A DNA stretch of 64,000 bases from Falsiroseomonas sp041690465 (GTDB taxonomy: Bacteria; Pseudomonadota; Alphaproteobacteria; Acetobacterales; Acetobacteraceae): contig NZ_JAWLHG010000027.1 in the NCBI RefSeq assembly GCF_041690465.1, forward strand, positions 11,400 through 75,399. The letters run 5' to 3'. The position numbers were made by a program, and so were the translations under genes. The notes below the pieces were generated by a model. That model did no database searches and was not told the DNA's origin. It worked only from the letters and a program-made list of their open reading frames with translations. Every line of letters starts with the position of its first letter. Within the stretch, counting starts at the first letter, position 1. Below, one piece after another: positions 1-7,876 of the stretch.

Positions 1-458
1 TGGCCGCCGCCGCCGCGCGCTGCCAGGCGGCGGTGCTGGTCGGCCCCGACGAATGCGGCGCGCTGGACCAGTTGCCGAAGAGCCTGCCGGTGCTGCGCGC
101 GAAGCTGGTGGCCGGGCCGGAGGCCGCGATGCTCGCCGGCCAGCCGGTCTTCGCCTTCTGCGGCCTGGCGAATCCGGCCAAGTTCTTCGCCACGCTGCAG
201 GAGGCCGGGACGGTGCTGGCCGGCCGCGAGGCCTTCGCCGACCACTACCCCTATGACGAGGGCGACCTGAAGGACCTGCTGGCCCAGGCGGAGGCGCTGC
301 GCGCCGTGCCGGTCACCACCAAGAAGGACTTCGTCCGGATCCCGCACCAGTTCCGGTCCCGCGTCACCGTGGTGACGGTGGGCCTCGCCTGGGAGGAGCC
401 GGCCTCCATCGAGAGCCTGCTCGACCCGCTTGCCGCGCGCGTGCCGATCCCGGCGTAG
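1..458 (+). CDS. lpxK: Tetraacyldisaccharide 4'-kinase, C-terminal part (5' end outside window)
   Basis: The reading frame is open from the first bases of the window, so the start lies upstream and only about 150 C-terminal residues are seen. The segment matches the C-terminal half of LpxK, the inner-membrane kinase that phosphorylates the 4' position of the lipid A disaccharide: residues reading FCGLANPAKFF, then a F-DHYPYDEGDL block, then VTTKKDFVRIP, in the order usual for LpxK. These three blocks make the family call firm although the Walker A region is not in the window. It ends with TAG; 236 bases separate it from the next gene. Kinase activity cannot be judged from this fragment. Confidence 0.88.
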   Translation, partial: AAAAARCQAAVLVGPDECGALDQLPKSLPVLRAKLVAGPEAAMLAGQPVFAFCGLANPAKFFATLQEAGTVLAGREAFADHYPYDEGDLKDLLAQAEALRAVPVTTKKDFVRIPHQFRSRVTVVTVGLAWEEPASIESLLDPLAARVPIPA

Positions 459-634
459 CGCCCCGTCAAGCATTGCGACATGGCCGGTCCGGCATGCCGG
501 GCGGGAGTGTCGCCAGGCTTGATGAGGATTGCGCTCACCGCGGCCCGATGGCGCGGTGCCGACCAGGACGCAGCGATCTTTCCTCGACCTGCTCGCCGGC
601 GGACCCTGCCGGCGCAACCGATCACGTGCAGATG

Positions 635-686
635 ACTATACCGGCCGGACGGTTCATCCCTTGACGAACCGTCCGGCCGGTATAGT
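635..686. promoter_or_regulatory. Perfect 21-bp inverted repeat, probable TetR operator and promoter
   Basis: Arms at 635-655 and 666-686 are exact reverse complements (ACTATACCGGCCGG... and its mirror) with a 10-base spacer. Each arm contains the self-complementary core CCGGCCGG. The right arm ends in TATAGT (681-686), a good -10 hexamer, and the mirror copy gives the same hexamer on the minus strand. The repeat ends 8 bases before the ATG of the TetR gene, which is the usual place for an autoregulatory TetR operator. A TTGACG lies at 661-666, but only 14 bases from TATAGT, so the -35 assignment is unsure. Operator function is inferred from position and symmetry. Confidence 0.7.
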
Positions 687-694
687 TGCTGGGC

Positions 695-1273
695 ATGACC
701 GACGGGATAGCAACGAACCCCACCCCGGACGCGCGCACCCGCGTGCTCGACGCCGCCGAGGCGATCGTGCAGGCGCGCGGCGTCGCCGGCCTGACGCTGG
801 AGGCGGCAGCCCGCGATGCCGGCGTCTCCAAGGGCGGCCTGCTCTACCACTTCGCCTCGAAGGAGGCGCTGCTCGACGCCCTGCTGCGCCGCCTGGCGGA
901 GTTCATGGAGCGGGAGTACCGCGCCTGCGTCGAGGCGCAGCGCCCCGGCCCCGGCCAGGTGGCGCGGGCGATGCTGGAATGGGGCTTCGGCGCCGGCGAG
1001 CATGCCTGCAACGAGCGCCATGACCGCGCCGCCGCGGTGTTCCTCGCCGCCTTCCATCACGACCCGGCACTGCTCGACCCGATCCGCGAGGTGATCGCCC
1101 GCATGCGCCGGGACATCGCGGCGGATGGCCTGCCGCCGGGCCATGGCGACGCGATCAATGCCGCCGGGGACGGCATGTTCATGGCCCGCATCTTCCGCCT
1201 CTACAGGCCGAGCGAGGCCGAGCGGCTGGCCATGCGCCACGCCCTCGCGCGGCTGCTGGACGCCTCCGGGTGA
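695..1273 (+). CDS. TetR/AcrR-family transcriptional regulator
   Basis: 192 residues, the usual TetR length. The N-terminal helix-turn-helix is clear: TRVLDAAEAIV, then TLEAAARDAGVSKGGLLYHF (about residues 34-53), followed by SKEALLDALL, the hallmark of the family. The ligand-binding C-terminal half is of the TetR_C_6 kind and gives no ligand. ATG at 695 is chosen because it fits the HTH spacing; a TTG at 686 is in frame but lies in the inverted repeat. No Shine-Dalgarno is visible, and with a -10 at 681-686 the transcript could begin at or just before the ATG (leaderless). The stop overlaps the GTG of the downstream adaptor gene (GTGA), so regulator and exporter are translationally coupled; self-repression relieved by an exported compound is the likely logic. 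Confidence 0.9.
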   Translation: MTDGIATNPTPDARTRVLDAAEAIVQARGVAGLTLEAAARDAGVSKGGLLYHFASKEALLDALLRRLAEFMEREYRACVEAQRPGPGQVARAMLEWGFGAGEHACNERHDRAAAVFLAAFHHDPALLDPIREVIARMRRDIAADGLPPGHGDAINAAGDGMFMARIFRLYRPSEAERLAMRHALARLLDASG

Positions 1274-2307
1274 CGCGCGGCATCCGTCTCCTGCTCGGCG
1301 CGACCCTGCTCGCCGCGGCGGCCGGCGCAGGCTTCCTGTGGACGCGCCCCGGCGAGGCCGAGCGCAGGGCGCCGCCTGCCGTCGCGGCCGAGCCGGTCGG
1401 CGTCGGCGCGCTGGGACGGGTGGAGCCCGCCTCCCGCATCCGCCGCCTCGCGCCCGGCCCGGGGCAGGAGGGCGCACGCGTCGCGCGGCTGCTGGCGGAA
1501 GAGGGCGACCGCGTGGAGGAGGGCCAGGTGCTGGCCGAGTTCAGCGACGCTGCCCTGAAGGACGCGGCGCTGCGCCAGGCCGAGGCGCAGCTCGCCCAGG
1601 CACGCGCGCGGCTGGAGCGCACCCGCGCCGCCGGCCGGCCCTCCGAGGTCACCGCCCAGCGCGCCCGTATCGAGGCGCTGCGCGCAGCGGAAGGCAGCGC
1701 CAGCCGCGAGGCCGAGCGGGCCGAGCGCCTGGAACGCACCGGCGCCGGCGCCGAGGCGGTGGCCGAGCGCGCGCGCTTCGCCGCCATCCGCGCCCGCGCC
1801 GAGCGCGCCGAGGCGGAAGCTGTGCTGGAAACCCTGCTGCGCCCACGCCCGGAGGATCTCGCCCTCACCGAGGCCGAGCTTACCGCGGCCGAGGCGGCGC
1901 TGGCCCGCGCGCGGGCGGAAGCCGAACTCGCCAGGCTGCGGGCCCCGATCGCCGGCACAATCATCCGCGTGATCACCCGCGCCGGCGAGCGCGTCGGTGC
2001 CGAGGGCGTGCTGGAGGTCGCCGACCTCAGCCGCATGGAAGTGGTGGCCGAGGTGTACGAGACCGACCTCCCCAGCCTGCGCCTCGGCGCCCCGGCTGAG
2101 GTGGTGGTGCCCGGCGGGGCCGATCGCTTTCCCGCGACGCTCCGCGAGATCGGCTGGCAGGTGCGGCGCACCACCCAGGCCAACACCGACCCGGTTGCCG
2201 CGGTGGATGCGCGCACCATCGAGGTGCGGCTCGTGCTGCCGCCGGATGCTGGGCAGGCGCTCGCGCGGCGGTCCAACATGCAGGTGCAGGTGGCGATCCG
2301 GCCATGA
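1270..2307 (+). CDS. devB: HlyD-family periplasmic adaptor of a DevBCA-type exporter
   Basis: 345 residues with an N-terminal membrane anchor (about residues 4-20, RLLLGATLLAAAAGAGFL), a lipoyl half-motif near GALGRVEPASRIRRL, a long alanine/arginine-rich helical hairpin (about 95-225), the second half motif LRAPIAGTIIRVITRAGERV and a beta-barrel domain. This is the layout of DevB, the adaptor of the cyanobacterial heterocyst glycolipid exporter DevBCA and its proteobacterial relatives. It starts with GTG overlapping the TetR stop by 4 bases and overlaps devC by ATGA. It should bridge the DevC permease and an outer-membrane TolC, which is not encoded here. The substrate cannot be read from sequence; a lipid or glycolipid is a family-based guess. 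Confidence 0.87.
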   Translation: MTRGIRLLLGATLLAAAAGAGFLWTRPGEAERRAPPAVAAEPVGVGALGRVEPASRIRRLAPGPGQEGARVARLLAEEGDRVEEGQVLAEFSDAALKDAALRQAEAQLAQARARLERTRAAGRPSEVTAQRARIEALRAAEGSASREAERAERLERTGAGAEAVAERARFAAIRARAERAEAEAVLETLLRPRPEDLALTEAELTAAEAALARARAEAELARLRAPIAGTIIRVITRAGERVGAEGVLEVADLSRMEVVAEVYETDLPSLRLGAPAEVVVPGGADRFPATLREIGWQVRRTTQANTDPVAAVDARTIEVRLVLPPDAGQALARRSNMQVQVAIRP

Positions 2308-3569
2308 ACGAGCTGGCGCCGCCTGCGAAGCTGCTGCCCTGGGCGCCGGAACGAACCGGCGAGGCGCCGCATTCGCTGCCCCCCGCACGTCGCGGGCCGG
2401 GCTTTGCCGCCTCCACCTGGCTGGCCGTGCGGCTTGCCTGGCGGCAGCTACGCTCGGAGAAGGCGCGGCTCGCCTCGGCGATCGCGGGCGTGTTGTTCGC
2501 CTGCGTGCTGGTGTTCATGCAGTTGGGCTTCCGCGGCGCGCTGTTCGAGAGCGCGACCAACCTGATCGGCGCGATGCGCGGCGACCTGTTCCTGATGCAT
2601 CCGCTGACGCTGGCAAGCTTCCGGCCGGAGCCGCTGCCGCGCGTGCGCGCGCAGCAGGCCCTCGCCCTGCCGGAGGTGGAGCGCGCCGTGCCGGTCTATC
2701 TGGCGCAGGCGACCTGGCGGAATCCGGAGAGCGGCACGCGGCGCACCATCCAGCTCATCGGCGTGGACGTCGCCGCCGGCGTGCTGGACTTCCCGGGCCT
2801 CGCGCCGCTGGTGGACCGGCTGAAGCGCGCCGACACGCTTGCCTTCGATGTCCGCTCGCGCCCCGAATTCGGCCCCGTCGCGACGCTGCTGGAGCAGCGC
2901 GGCACGATCGAGGCGGAGGTCGGCAACCGCCGCATGGAGGTGGTCGGCCTGATCGAGATCGGCCCCTCCTTCGGCGCCGATGGCAACGTCGTGCTGTCGG
3001 AGGTGAACTTCCGCCGCGTGGTGAAGGAGCGGCAGGTGGCCGCGGTGGACCTGGTCGCGATCCGGTTGCGCCCCGGCAGCGACATCCTGGCGACGCAGCA
3101 GCGCCTGCGCGAGCTGCTGCCGCGCGACGTCATGGTGCTGACCCAGGCCGAGCTGCGCGCGCATGAGCGCCGCTACTGGGAGGAGGCGACGCCGATCGGC
3201 TTCATCTTCGCCTTCGGCAGCCTGATGGGCCTCGTGGTCGGGATGGTGATCGTCTACCAGATCCTGTTCAGCGACATCGCGAGCCATCTGAAGGAATACG
3301 CCACGCTGAAGGCGATGGGCTATTCCGGCTTCTATCTCTCCCGCGTCGTGCTCGGCGCCGCGCTGATCCTGGCGGTGACCGGCTTCATCCCCGGATTGGC
3401 GCTGTCCTTCTTCCTCTATGACCTCGTCGGCAGCGCCACCTTCCTGCCGCTCCGGCTCGACCTCGCGATGGGTCTCTCGGTCTTCGCGATGATCTTCGGG
3501 ATGTGCGCGGTGGCGGGACTGCTTGCGGTGCGCAAGCTGCGGGATGCCAATCCGGCGGACATGTTCTGA
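2304..3569 (+). CDS. devC: ABC transporter permease, DevC/FtsX family
   Basis: 421 residues. One membrane helix near residues 50-70 (LASAIAGVLFACVLVFMQLGF), a large periplasmic domain to about residue 285, then three C-terminal helices in the FtsX-fold domain: GFIFAFGSLMGLVVGMVIVY, VLGAALILAVTGFIPGLALS and a last one before the end VRKLRDANPADMF. The motif MQLGFRGALFESATNL and the cytoplasmic EYATLKAMGYS are typical of DevC proteins. ATGA overlap with devB and a TGATG overlap with devA show a tightly coupled operon. It is a MacB-like mechanotransducing permease half, working with DevB and DevA to push substrate from the periplasm or inner-membrane leaflet outward. Confidence 0.88.
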   Translation: MNELAPPAKLLPWAPERTGEAPHSLPPARRGPGFAASTWLAVRLAWRQLRSEKARLASAIAGVLFACVLVFMQLGFRGALFESATNLIGAMRGDLFLMHPLTLASFRPEPLPRVRAQQALALPEVERAVPVYLAQATWRNPESGTRRTIQLIGVDVAAGVLDFPGLAPLVDRLKRADTLAFDVRSRPEFGPVATLLEQRGTIEAEVGNRRMEVVGLIEIGPSFGADGNVVLSEVNFRRVVKERQVAAVDLVAIRLRPGSDILATQQRLRELLPRDVMVLTQAELRAHERRYWEEATPIGFIFAFGSLMGLVVGMVIVYQILFSDIASHLKEYATLKAMGYSGFYLSRVVLGAALILAVTGFIPGLALSFFLYDLVGSATFLPLRLDLAMGLSVFAMIFGMCAVAGLLAVRKLRDANPADMF

Positions 3570-4270
3570 TGGAGCCGGTGCTTCTCCGCCGCGTCACCTA
3601 CGCGTACGGCGAAGGCGAGCTCCGCCGCCCGGTTCTTCGCGCCGTGGACCTCACCGTCCGCGAAGGCGAGATCGTGCTGCTCACCGGTCCCTCGGGCAGC
3701 GGCAAGACGACGCTGCTCACCCTGATCGGCGCGCTGCGCGCCATGCAGGAGGGCAGCGCCCGCGTGCTCGGCGAGGAGCTGAACGGCGCCGCCGAGGCCG
3801 CGCGTGTCGATCTGCGCCGGCGCATCGGCTTCATCTTCCAGAACCATAACCTGCTCGGCTTCCTGACCGCCCGGCAGAACGTGGCGATGGCGCTGGAGCA
3901 GGATGGCAGCCTTGCCGAGCGTGCGCGCCTCGCCCGCGCCGGCGAGTTGCTGGCCGCGGTCGGCCTCGCCGGGCACGAGGACCGCATTCCTGCAAGGCTC
4001 TCCGGTGGCCAGCGCCAGCGCGTCTCCGTCGCTCGCGCACTCGCCGCCGATCCAGGGCTGGTTCTGGCGGACGAGCCGACCGCGGCACTCGACAAGGCCA
4101 GCGGGCACGAGGTGGTGCAATTGCTGCGCAACCTGGCGAAGTCGCGCGGCGTGCCAATCCTGCTCGTCACGCACGACCCGCGCATCCTCGACATCGCCGA
4201 CCGCATCGTCGCGATGGAGGATGGCCGGATCGTCGCGCAGGAGCAGGCCAGCGGCGCCGCGGCGGCTTGA
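3569..4270 (+). CDS. devA: ABC transporter ATP-binding protein, DevA/MacB family
   Basis: 233 residues. Walker A GPSGSGKTT at 40-48, Q-loop FQNHNLLGFLTA near 91, signature LSGGQRQ at 144-150, Walker B LVLADE at 164-169 and H-loop VTHD near 201 are all intact, so it should hydrolyse ATP. The sequence belongs to the LolD/MacB/DevA group, agreeing with the FtsX-fold permease upstream. The start is the ATG at 3569 overlapping the devC stop (TGATG); the frame is open further upstream but that region is inside devC. It is the last gene of the tetR-devBCA unit; 63 bases precede the next gene. Confidence 0.9.
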   Translation: MEPVLLRRVTYAYGEGELRRPVLRAVDLTVREGEIVLLTGPSGSGKTTLLTLIGALRAMQEGSARVLGEELNGAAEAARVDLRRRIGFIFQNHNLLGFLTARQNVAMALEQDGSLAERARLARAGELLAAVGLAGHEDRIPARLSGGQRQRVSVARALAADPGLVLADEPTAALDKASGHEVVQLLRNLAKSRGVPILLVTHDPRILDIADRIVAMEDGRIVAQEQASGAAAA

Positions 4271-4333
4271 GCACGGCGGAGACTTGAGCCGCGCGCCCCC
4301 GGCTGCGAAGCTTGCCGGCGCACAGGCACCCGG

Positions 4334-5548
4334 GTGGAAGCGTTGGATCGAAGGCAGGGGCGCGGCGTCCTGGCGGTGCCCGACTTCAGGCGTCTCTGGG
4401 TGGTGGGGCTCGCCCTCTCGGTCGCGCGGTGGCTCGAGATGCTGGTGATCGGCGTCATTGCCTTCCAGCAGACCGGCTCGGCCTTCGTCGTCGCCGCGAT
4501 GACGCTGCTGCGGCTGCTGCCGCTCGGCCTGTTCGGGGCGCTGCTCGGCGTGCTGGCGGACCGCGCGCCGCGGCGGCTCACGCTGCTGGCGGTGCTGGCT
4601 TTGCAGGCCGCAGCGGCGGGCGCGCTCTCGGCCTTTGCCTTCGCCGGCGCGCTCACCGTGTGGCAGATGGCGGTGGCGAGCTTCCTCAGCGGCGCTGGGT
4701 GGGCGACCGACAACCCGGTCCGCCGCATGATGGTGGGCGAGGCGGTCGGCACGGCACGCATGGGCGCGGCGATGTCGCTCGATGTCATGGCGAGCAATGC
4801 GAGCCGCGTCGCAGGCCCGGCGCTCGGCGGCACGCTGCTGGCCACCCTCGGTGCCGGCACCGCCTTTGGGCTCGCGGCGCTGCTCCAGCTGGCGGCAATC
4901 GGCGCCGCGGCCCGGGTGCGCTGCGGCGCCACCGCCGCCGCGCCGGCGCAGCACGAGCCCGTGCTGCGGCAGCTGCGCGAAAGCTTCGCCCTGGCGCTGC
5001 ACCTTCCGAAGCTGCGCGGCGTGCTGGTGGTCACGGTGGTGTTCAACCTGTTCGGATGGCCCTGCACCAGCATGATCCCGGTGATCGGCCAGCAGCCGCT
5101 CGGCCTCGGGCCGGAGGGGGTGGGCGTGCTGGCGAGCATGGAGGGGCTTGGTGCGCTGCTCGGCGCGGGGCTGGTCGGCATGCTGGCCAGCCCGGCGCGC
5201 TATGCCGCGGTTTATGTCGGCGGCACCGCGCTCTACCTGGCCATGTGCATCCTCTTCGCCCTCGCACCGCATCCCGTCCCGGCAGGGCTGGCGCTGCTGA
5301 CGGTCGGCATTGGCGGCGCCGGCTTCGCCACCATGCAGGCGACCCTCGTCTACCTCACGACCCCGCCGGAGATCCGCGGCCGCGCGCTCGGCCTGCTCGC
5401 CACGGCGATCGGCACCGGGCTGCTCGGCTTCCTGCAACTCGGCCTGCTGGCGGAGTGGCTCGGGGCGCCTGAGGCCACCGCGCTGGTTGCGGCGCAGGGG
5501 CTCACCGCCCTGCTGGCGACCCGCCGGCTTTGGCGCCCGCTCCTCTGA
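4334..5548 (+). CDS. MFS transporter, EntS-like (MFS_3) exporter
   Basis: 404 residues with about eleven or twelve hydrophobic helices. PDFRRLWVVGLALSVARW at the N-terminus and the loop GVLADRAPRRLTLL (the GxLADRxxRR signature between helices 2 and 3) are typical of the MFS_3 group, which contains the enterobactin exporter EntS and many small-molecule exporters. The motif GWATDNPVRRMMV after helix 4 is also usual in this group. The GTG at 4334 is used; the first residues are hydrophilic. It follows devA on the same strand, so it may share its transcript, but it has no coupling. The substrate is unknown. Confidence 0.82.
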   Translation: MEALDRRQGRGVLAVPDFRRLWVVGLALSVARWLEMLVIGVIAFQQTGSAFVVAAMTLLRLLPLGLFGALLGVLADRAPRRLTLLAVLALQAAAAGALSAFAFAGALTVWQMAVASFLSGAGWATDNPVRRMMVGEAVGTARMGAAMSLDVMASNASRVAGPALGGTLLATLGAGTAFGLAALLQLAAIGAAARVRCGATAAAPAQHEPVLRQLRESFALALHLPKLRGVLVVTVVFNLFGWPCTSMIPVIGQQPLGLGPEGVGVLASMEGLGALLGAGLVGMLASPARYAAVYVGGTALYLAMCILFALAPHPVPAGLALLTVGIGGAGFATMQATLVYLTTPPEIRGRALGLLATAIGTGLLGFLQLGLLAEWLGAPEATALVAAQGLTALLATRRLWRPLL

Positions 5549-5559
5549 GCAACGGCGCG

Positions 5560-5590
5560 TTCTCTTATCTAGCGAAAACGTGATATAAGG
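5560..5590 (+). promoter_or_regulatory. Putative extended -10 promoter for the XRE regulator
   Basis: TGATATAAG at 5581-5589 fits an extended -10 (TGn followed by TATAAG at 5584-5589). The -35 position 17-18 bases upstream is weak (TTCTCT at 5560-5565). This AT-rich island stands out in a 70% GC region between the MFS stop (5548) and the ATG at 5711, and would give a leader of about 115 bases. Confidence 0.45.
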
Positions 5591-5710
5591 ATGTTTCCGC
5601 ATGTCGCCGCGAAGGCGAAACTCACGAGCTTGTCATGCGCGCCAGAGTGGAACGCAGGGCCATGTCGGGCATTGCAGGCGCCGAGTACAACCGGGGCGAG
5701 GACGAGAACC

Positions 5711-6151
5711 ATGGCGACAATCGAGACAGAACGTCGTGCCGGGCCGGCGGGCACCGCCGAACGGCCGGGACAGCGGGCCAATGCCGCGGACCGTCATGTG
5801 GGGGCGCGCATCCGTGAGCGGCGGGTGATGATGGGCCTGTCGCAGCAGCAGCTCGCCAAGATGATCGGCGTCACCTACCAGCAGGCGCATAAGTACGAGC
5901 GGGGCCTGAACCGCATCTCCGCCGGACGGCTGTTCGAGATCGGCCAGGTGCTCGGCGTGCCGGTCTCGTGGTTCTTCGAGGGGCTCACACCCGACAGCGA
6001 AATCCATGAGACCAGCCCGCGCCAGCGCATGTGCCTGGAGCTGGCGCGCAACTTCGCGCTGATCGACAACGAGAAGCATCAGGAGGCGCTGAGCCAGATG
6101 GCGCGTGCCCTCGCGGCCCAGTCCCAGGCGGAGCGCGACGGACAGGCCTGA
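5711..6151 (+). CDS. XRE-family helix-turn-helix regulator
   Basis: 146 residues. The Cro/CI-type HTH covers about residues 33-88: VGARIRERRVMMGLSQQQLA, then IGVTYQQAHKYERGLNRIS, then GRLFEIGQVLGVPVSWFFEG. YQQAHKYERG is characteristic of a group of alphaproteobacterial XRE regulators whose targets are mostly unknown. The first 30 residues are hydrophilic and disordered, and the C-terminus is a helical tail. ATG at 5711 is chosen because GAGGACGAG lies 6-14 bases upstream; an in-frame ATG at 5591 would add 40 residues unlike the family and sits next to the putative -10. No adjacent target gene is obvious. Confidence 0.87.
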   Translation: MATIETERRAGPAGTAERPGQRANAADRHVGARIRERRVMMGLSQQQLAKMIGVTYQQAHKYERGLNRISAGRLFEIGQVLGVPVSWFFEGLTPDSEIHETSPRQRMCLELARNFALIDNEKHQEALSQMARALAAQSQAERDGQA

Positions 6152-6252
6152 GGCCTCCCGCCCCGGCACATCCCGGCTGCAACCGGCGCCGCGCCCGCGC
6201 GTTGCGTCGGCGGGATGGCATGCGTGTTGCCGATCGGGGCAGGTTTGGAACA

Positions 6253-6999
6253 ATGAAGCGGGAGAGATCACCGGGGCGGGTGCGACGCAGCACCCGGTCC
6301 CGGCGCCGCGGCTTGTGGCTGGGTGCCGCTGCCGTGCTGGTGGTGGGCGTCGTCGCCTTGGCTGGCCTGGGCGGGCCGCCTCCGCAACGCCCCGCGGGTG
6401 CCGGCCTGCCGCCGGCAGCGCTGGAGCGCCCGTCCTTCACCGTTGCGGAGCAGGTTGCCCCTGGCAGCGCAATCGCTGCCGAGGAAGCCAGGATCGCCGC
6501 CCTGCGCGCCACGAGGGCGCGCCTCGAACAGGAGATCGCCGGGCTGCGCATCGAGGCTGAGGAGCGCCGCCGCAACATGCCGGGCCGGAAGGAGCTCACC
6601 GGGGATCAGGCAACCGGGGCGGGTCCTCCCCTCGCCGCCGCCGATCGTGGTGGCGCACTCAGCACGACGGCGGCCCTGGCGGCGCAGACTGCCGCGCCAG
6701 AGCTGCCCGACCGGTCCCTGCGCGTCTTCGTGCACCATCGGGCCAATTCGCGCCCCGGCGCCGAGGCCGCGGAGCAACTCGCCCAAAGCCTTCGCACCGC
6801 CGGCGTGGACATCTCCGCAGTGCGGCCGGCGCCGTTCGTCCCTTCCACCCCGGTGGTGCGGTATTTCCACGACGAAGACCAGGCGGCGGCGGCACGGCTG
6901 GCCGGCAGGCTGGGCAGCGGCTGGGCGATCCAGGACTTCCGCGCCTACCTGCCACAGCCACCGCCCAGGACGCTGGAGGTGTGGCTGCCGGCGAACTGA
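6253..6999 (+). CDS. Hypothetical membrane-anchored protein with coiled coil and LytR_C-like domain
   Basis: 248 residues. A basic N-terminus (KRERSPGRVRRSTRSRRRG) precedes one membrane helix (LWLGAAAVLVVGVVALAGL, about residues 20-39). Next come a proline-rich linker, a short coiled coil around EEARIAALRATRARLEQEIA, and a C-terminal domain of about 90 residues (RVFVHHRANSRPGAEAAEQL to the end) that resembles the LytR_C / SPOR-like fold seen in envelope proteins. That domain match is by pattern only. An ATG at 6220 is also in frame; 6253 is preferred because the basic stretch then directly leads the membrane helix. It should sit in the inner membrane with the C-terminal domain in the periplasm. 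Function unknown. Confidence 0.6.
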   Translation: MKRERSPGRVRRSTRSRRRGLWLGAAAVLVVGVVALAGLGGPPPQRPAGAGLPPAALERPSFTVAEQVAPGSAIAAEEARIAALRATRARLEQEIAGLRIEAEERRRNMPGRKELTGDQATGAGPPLAAADRGGALSTTAALAAQTAAPELPDRSLRVFVHHRANSRPGAEAAEQLAQSLRTAGVDISAVRPAPFVPSTPVVRYFHDEDQAAAARLAGRLGSGWAIQDFRAYLPQPPPRTLEVWLPAN

Positions 7000-7110
7000 T
7001 CCTAGCGCGGCAGGGCGAGGCCGCCTGGACGATGCGCGTGACCTTTGCGCGACGCGCGCGACCGTGCGCGGCGCTCGGCGTTACCAAGCGCATCGCCAGA
7101 GGCACACGCC

Positions 7111-7872
7111 ATGCGCCGCATCCTCGCTCTGCTCGCACTGTTCGGCACGCTGCCCGCCTTCGCGCAGGGACTCGGCCCGCTGATCGTGGAGGGCAATGCG
7201 CAATCGCGCAGCCTCGACTGCGCCGGGCGCGACGTCGTGGTGCGGGGCGAACGCAATCAACTCGCCTTCACCGGTGGGTGCCGCAGCCTCGAAGTGCAGG
7301 GCAGCACCAGCGAGATCCGGGCCGAACTTGCCCCCGGCGCACGGGTCAGCCTGCGCGGCGACACGCTCGACCTGCGCTGGGCCATGCTCGGTGACGGCCC
7401 GCCGCCACGGATCGCCACCGAGGGCCGGCAAATCCGCGTGGAGCAGGTGGCGGCCTCTGCCCAGGCCGCCCGCGGCGGCGCGATGACGCGGCGCGAAACG
7501 CCGCAGGGCGTTTCGCTCAACCTCTCGGGTGACGTGTTGTTCCCCTTTGGCGGCGACCGGCTGCGGCCGGAGGCGGAGGCCGGGCTGCGGGAGGTGGTCG
7601 AGCTGATCCGCGATCTTCGCCCGCGCAGCATGACCATCGTCGGCCACACCGATTCGGTCGGTGACGCTGCCGTGAACCGTGACCTCTCCCTGCGCCGTGC
7701 GCGCGCCGTGCAGCGCTGGCTCGAGGAACGCGCCGGCGACGCAATGCCGCCCGTGGTGGTGGAGGGCCGCGGCGCAGCCGAGCCGGTCGCGCCCAACGCC
7801 CTGCCCGACGGTCGCGACAATCCGGAAGGCCGCGCGCGCAACCGTCGGGTCGAGTTCGTGCTGGAGCGCTGA
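7111..7872 (+). CDS. DUF3060 - OmpA-domain envelope protein
   Basis: 253 residues: a signal peptide (RRILALLALFGTLPAFA, cleavage near residue 19), a repetitive beta region (about 25-110) with CAGRDVVVRGERNQLAFTGG as in DUF3060 domains, then an OmpA C-terminal domain (about 145-253). The latter keeps the peptidoglycan-binding residues in GHTDSVGDAAVNRDLSLRRA and the closing NRRVEFVL. The protein should be periplasmic or outer-membrane associated and bind peptidoglycan. ATG at 7111 begins the signal peptide; the open frame upstream has no such feature. The domain pairing is uncommon compared with beta-barrel or lipoprotein OmpA proteins. Confidence 0.82.
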   Translation: MRRILALLALFGTLPAFAQGLGPLIVEGNAQSRSLDCAGRDVVVRGERNQLAFTGGCRSLEVQGSTSEIRAELAPGARVSLRGDTLDLRWAMLGDGPPPRIATEGRQIRVEQVAASAQAARGGAMTRRETPQGVSLNLSGDVLFPFGGDRLRPEAEAGLREVVELIRDLRPRSMTIVGHTDSVGDAAVNRDLSLRRARAVQRWLEERAGDAMPPVVVEGRGAAEPVAPNALPDGRDNPEGRARNRRVEFVLER

Positions 7873-7876
7873 CCGG

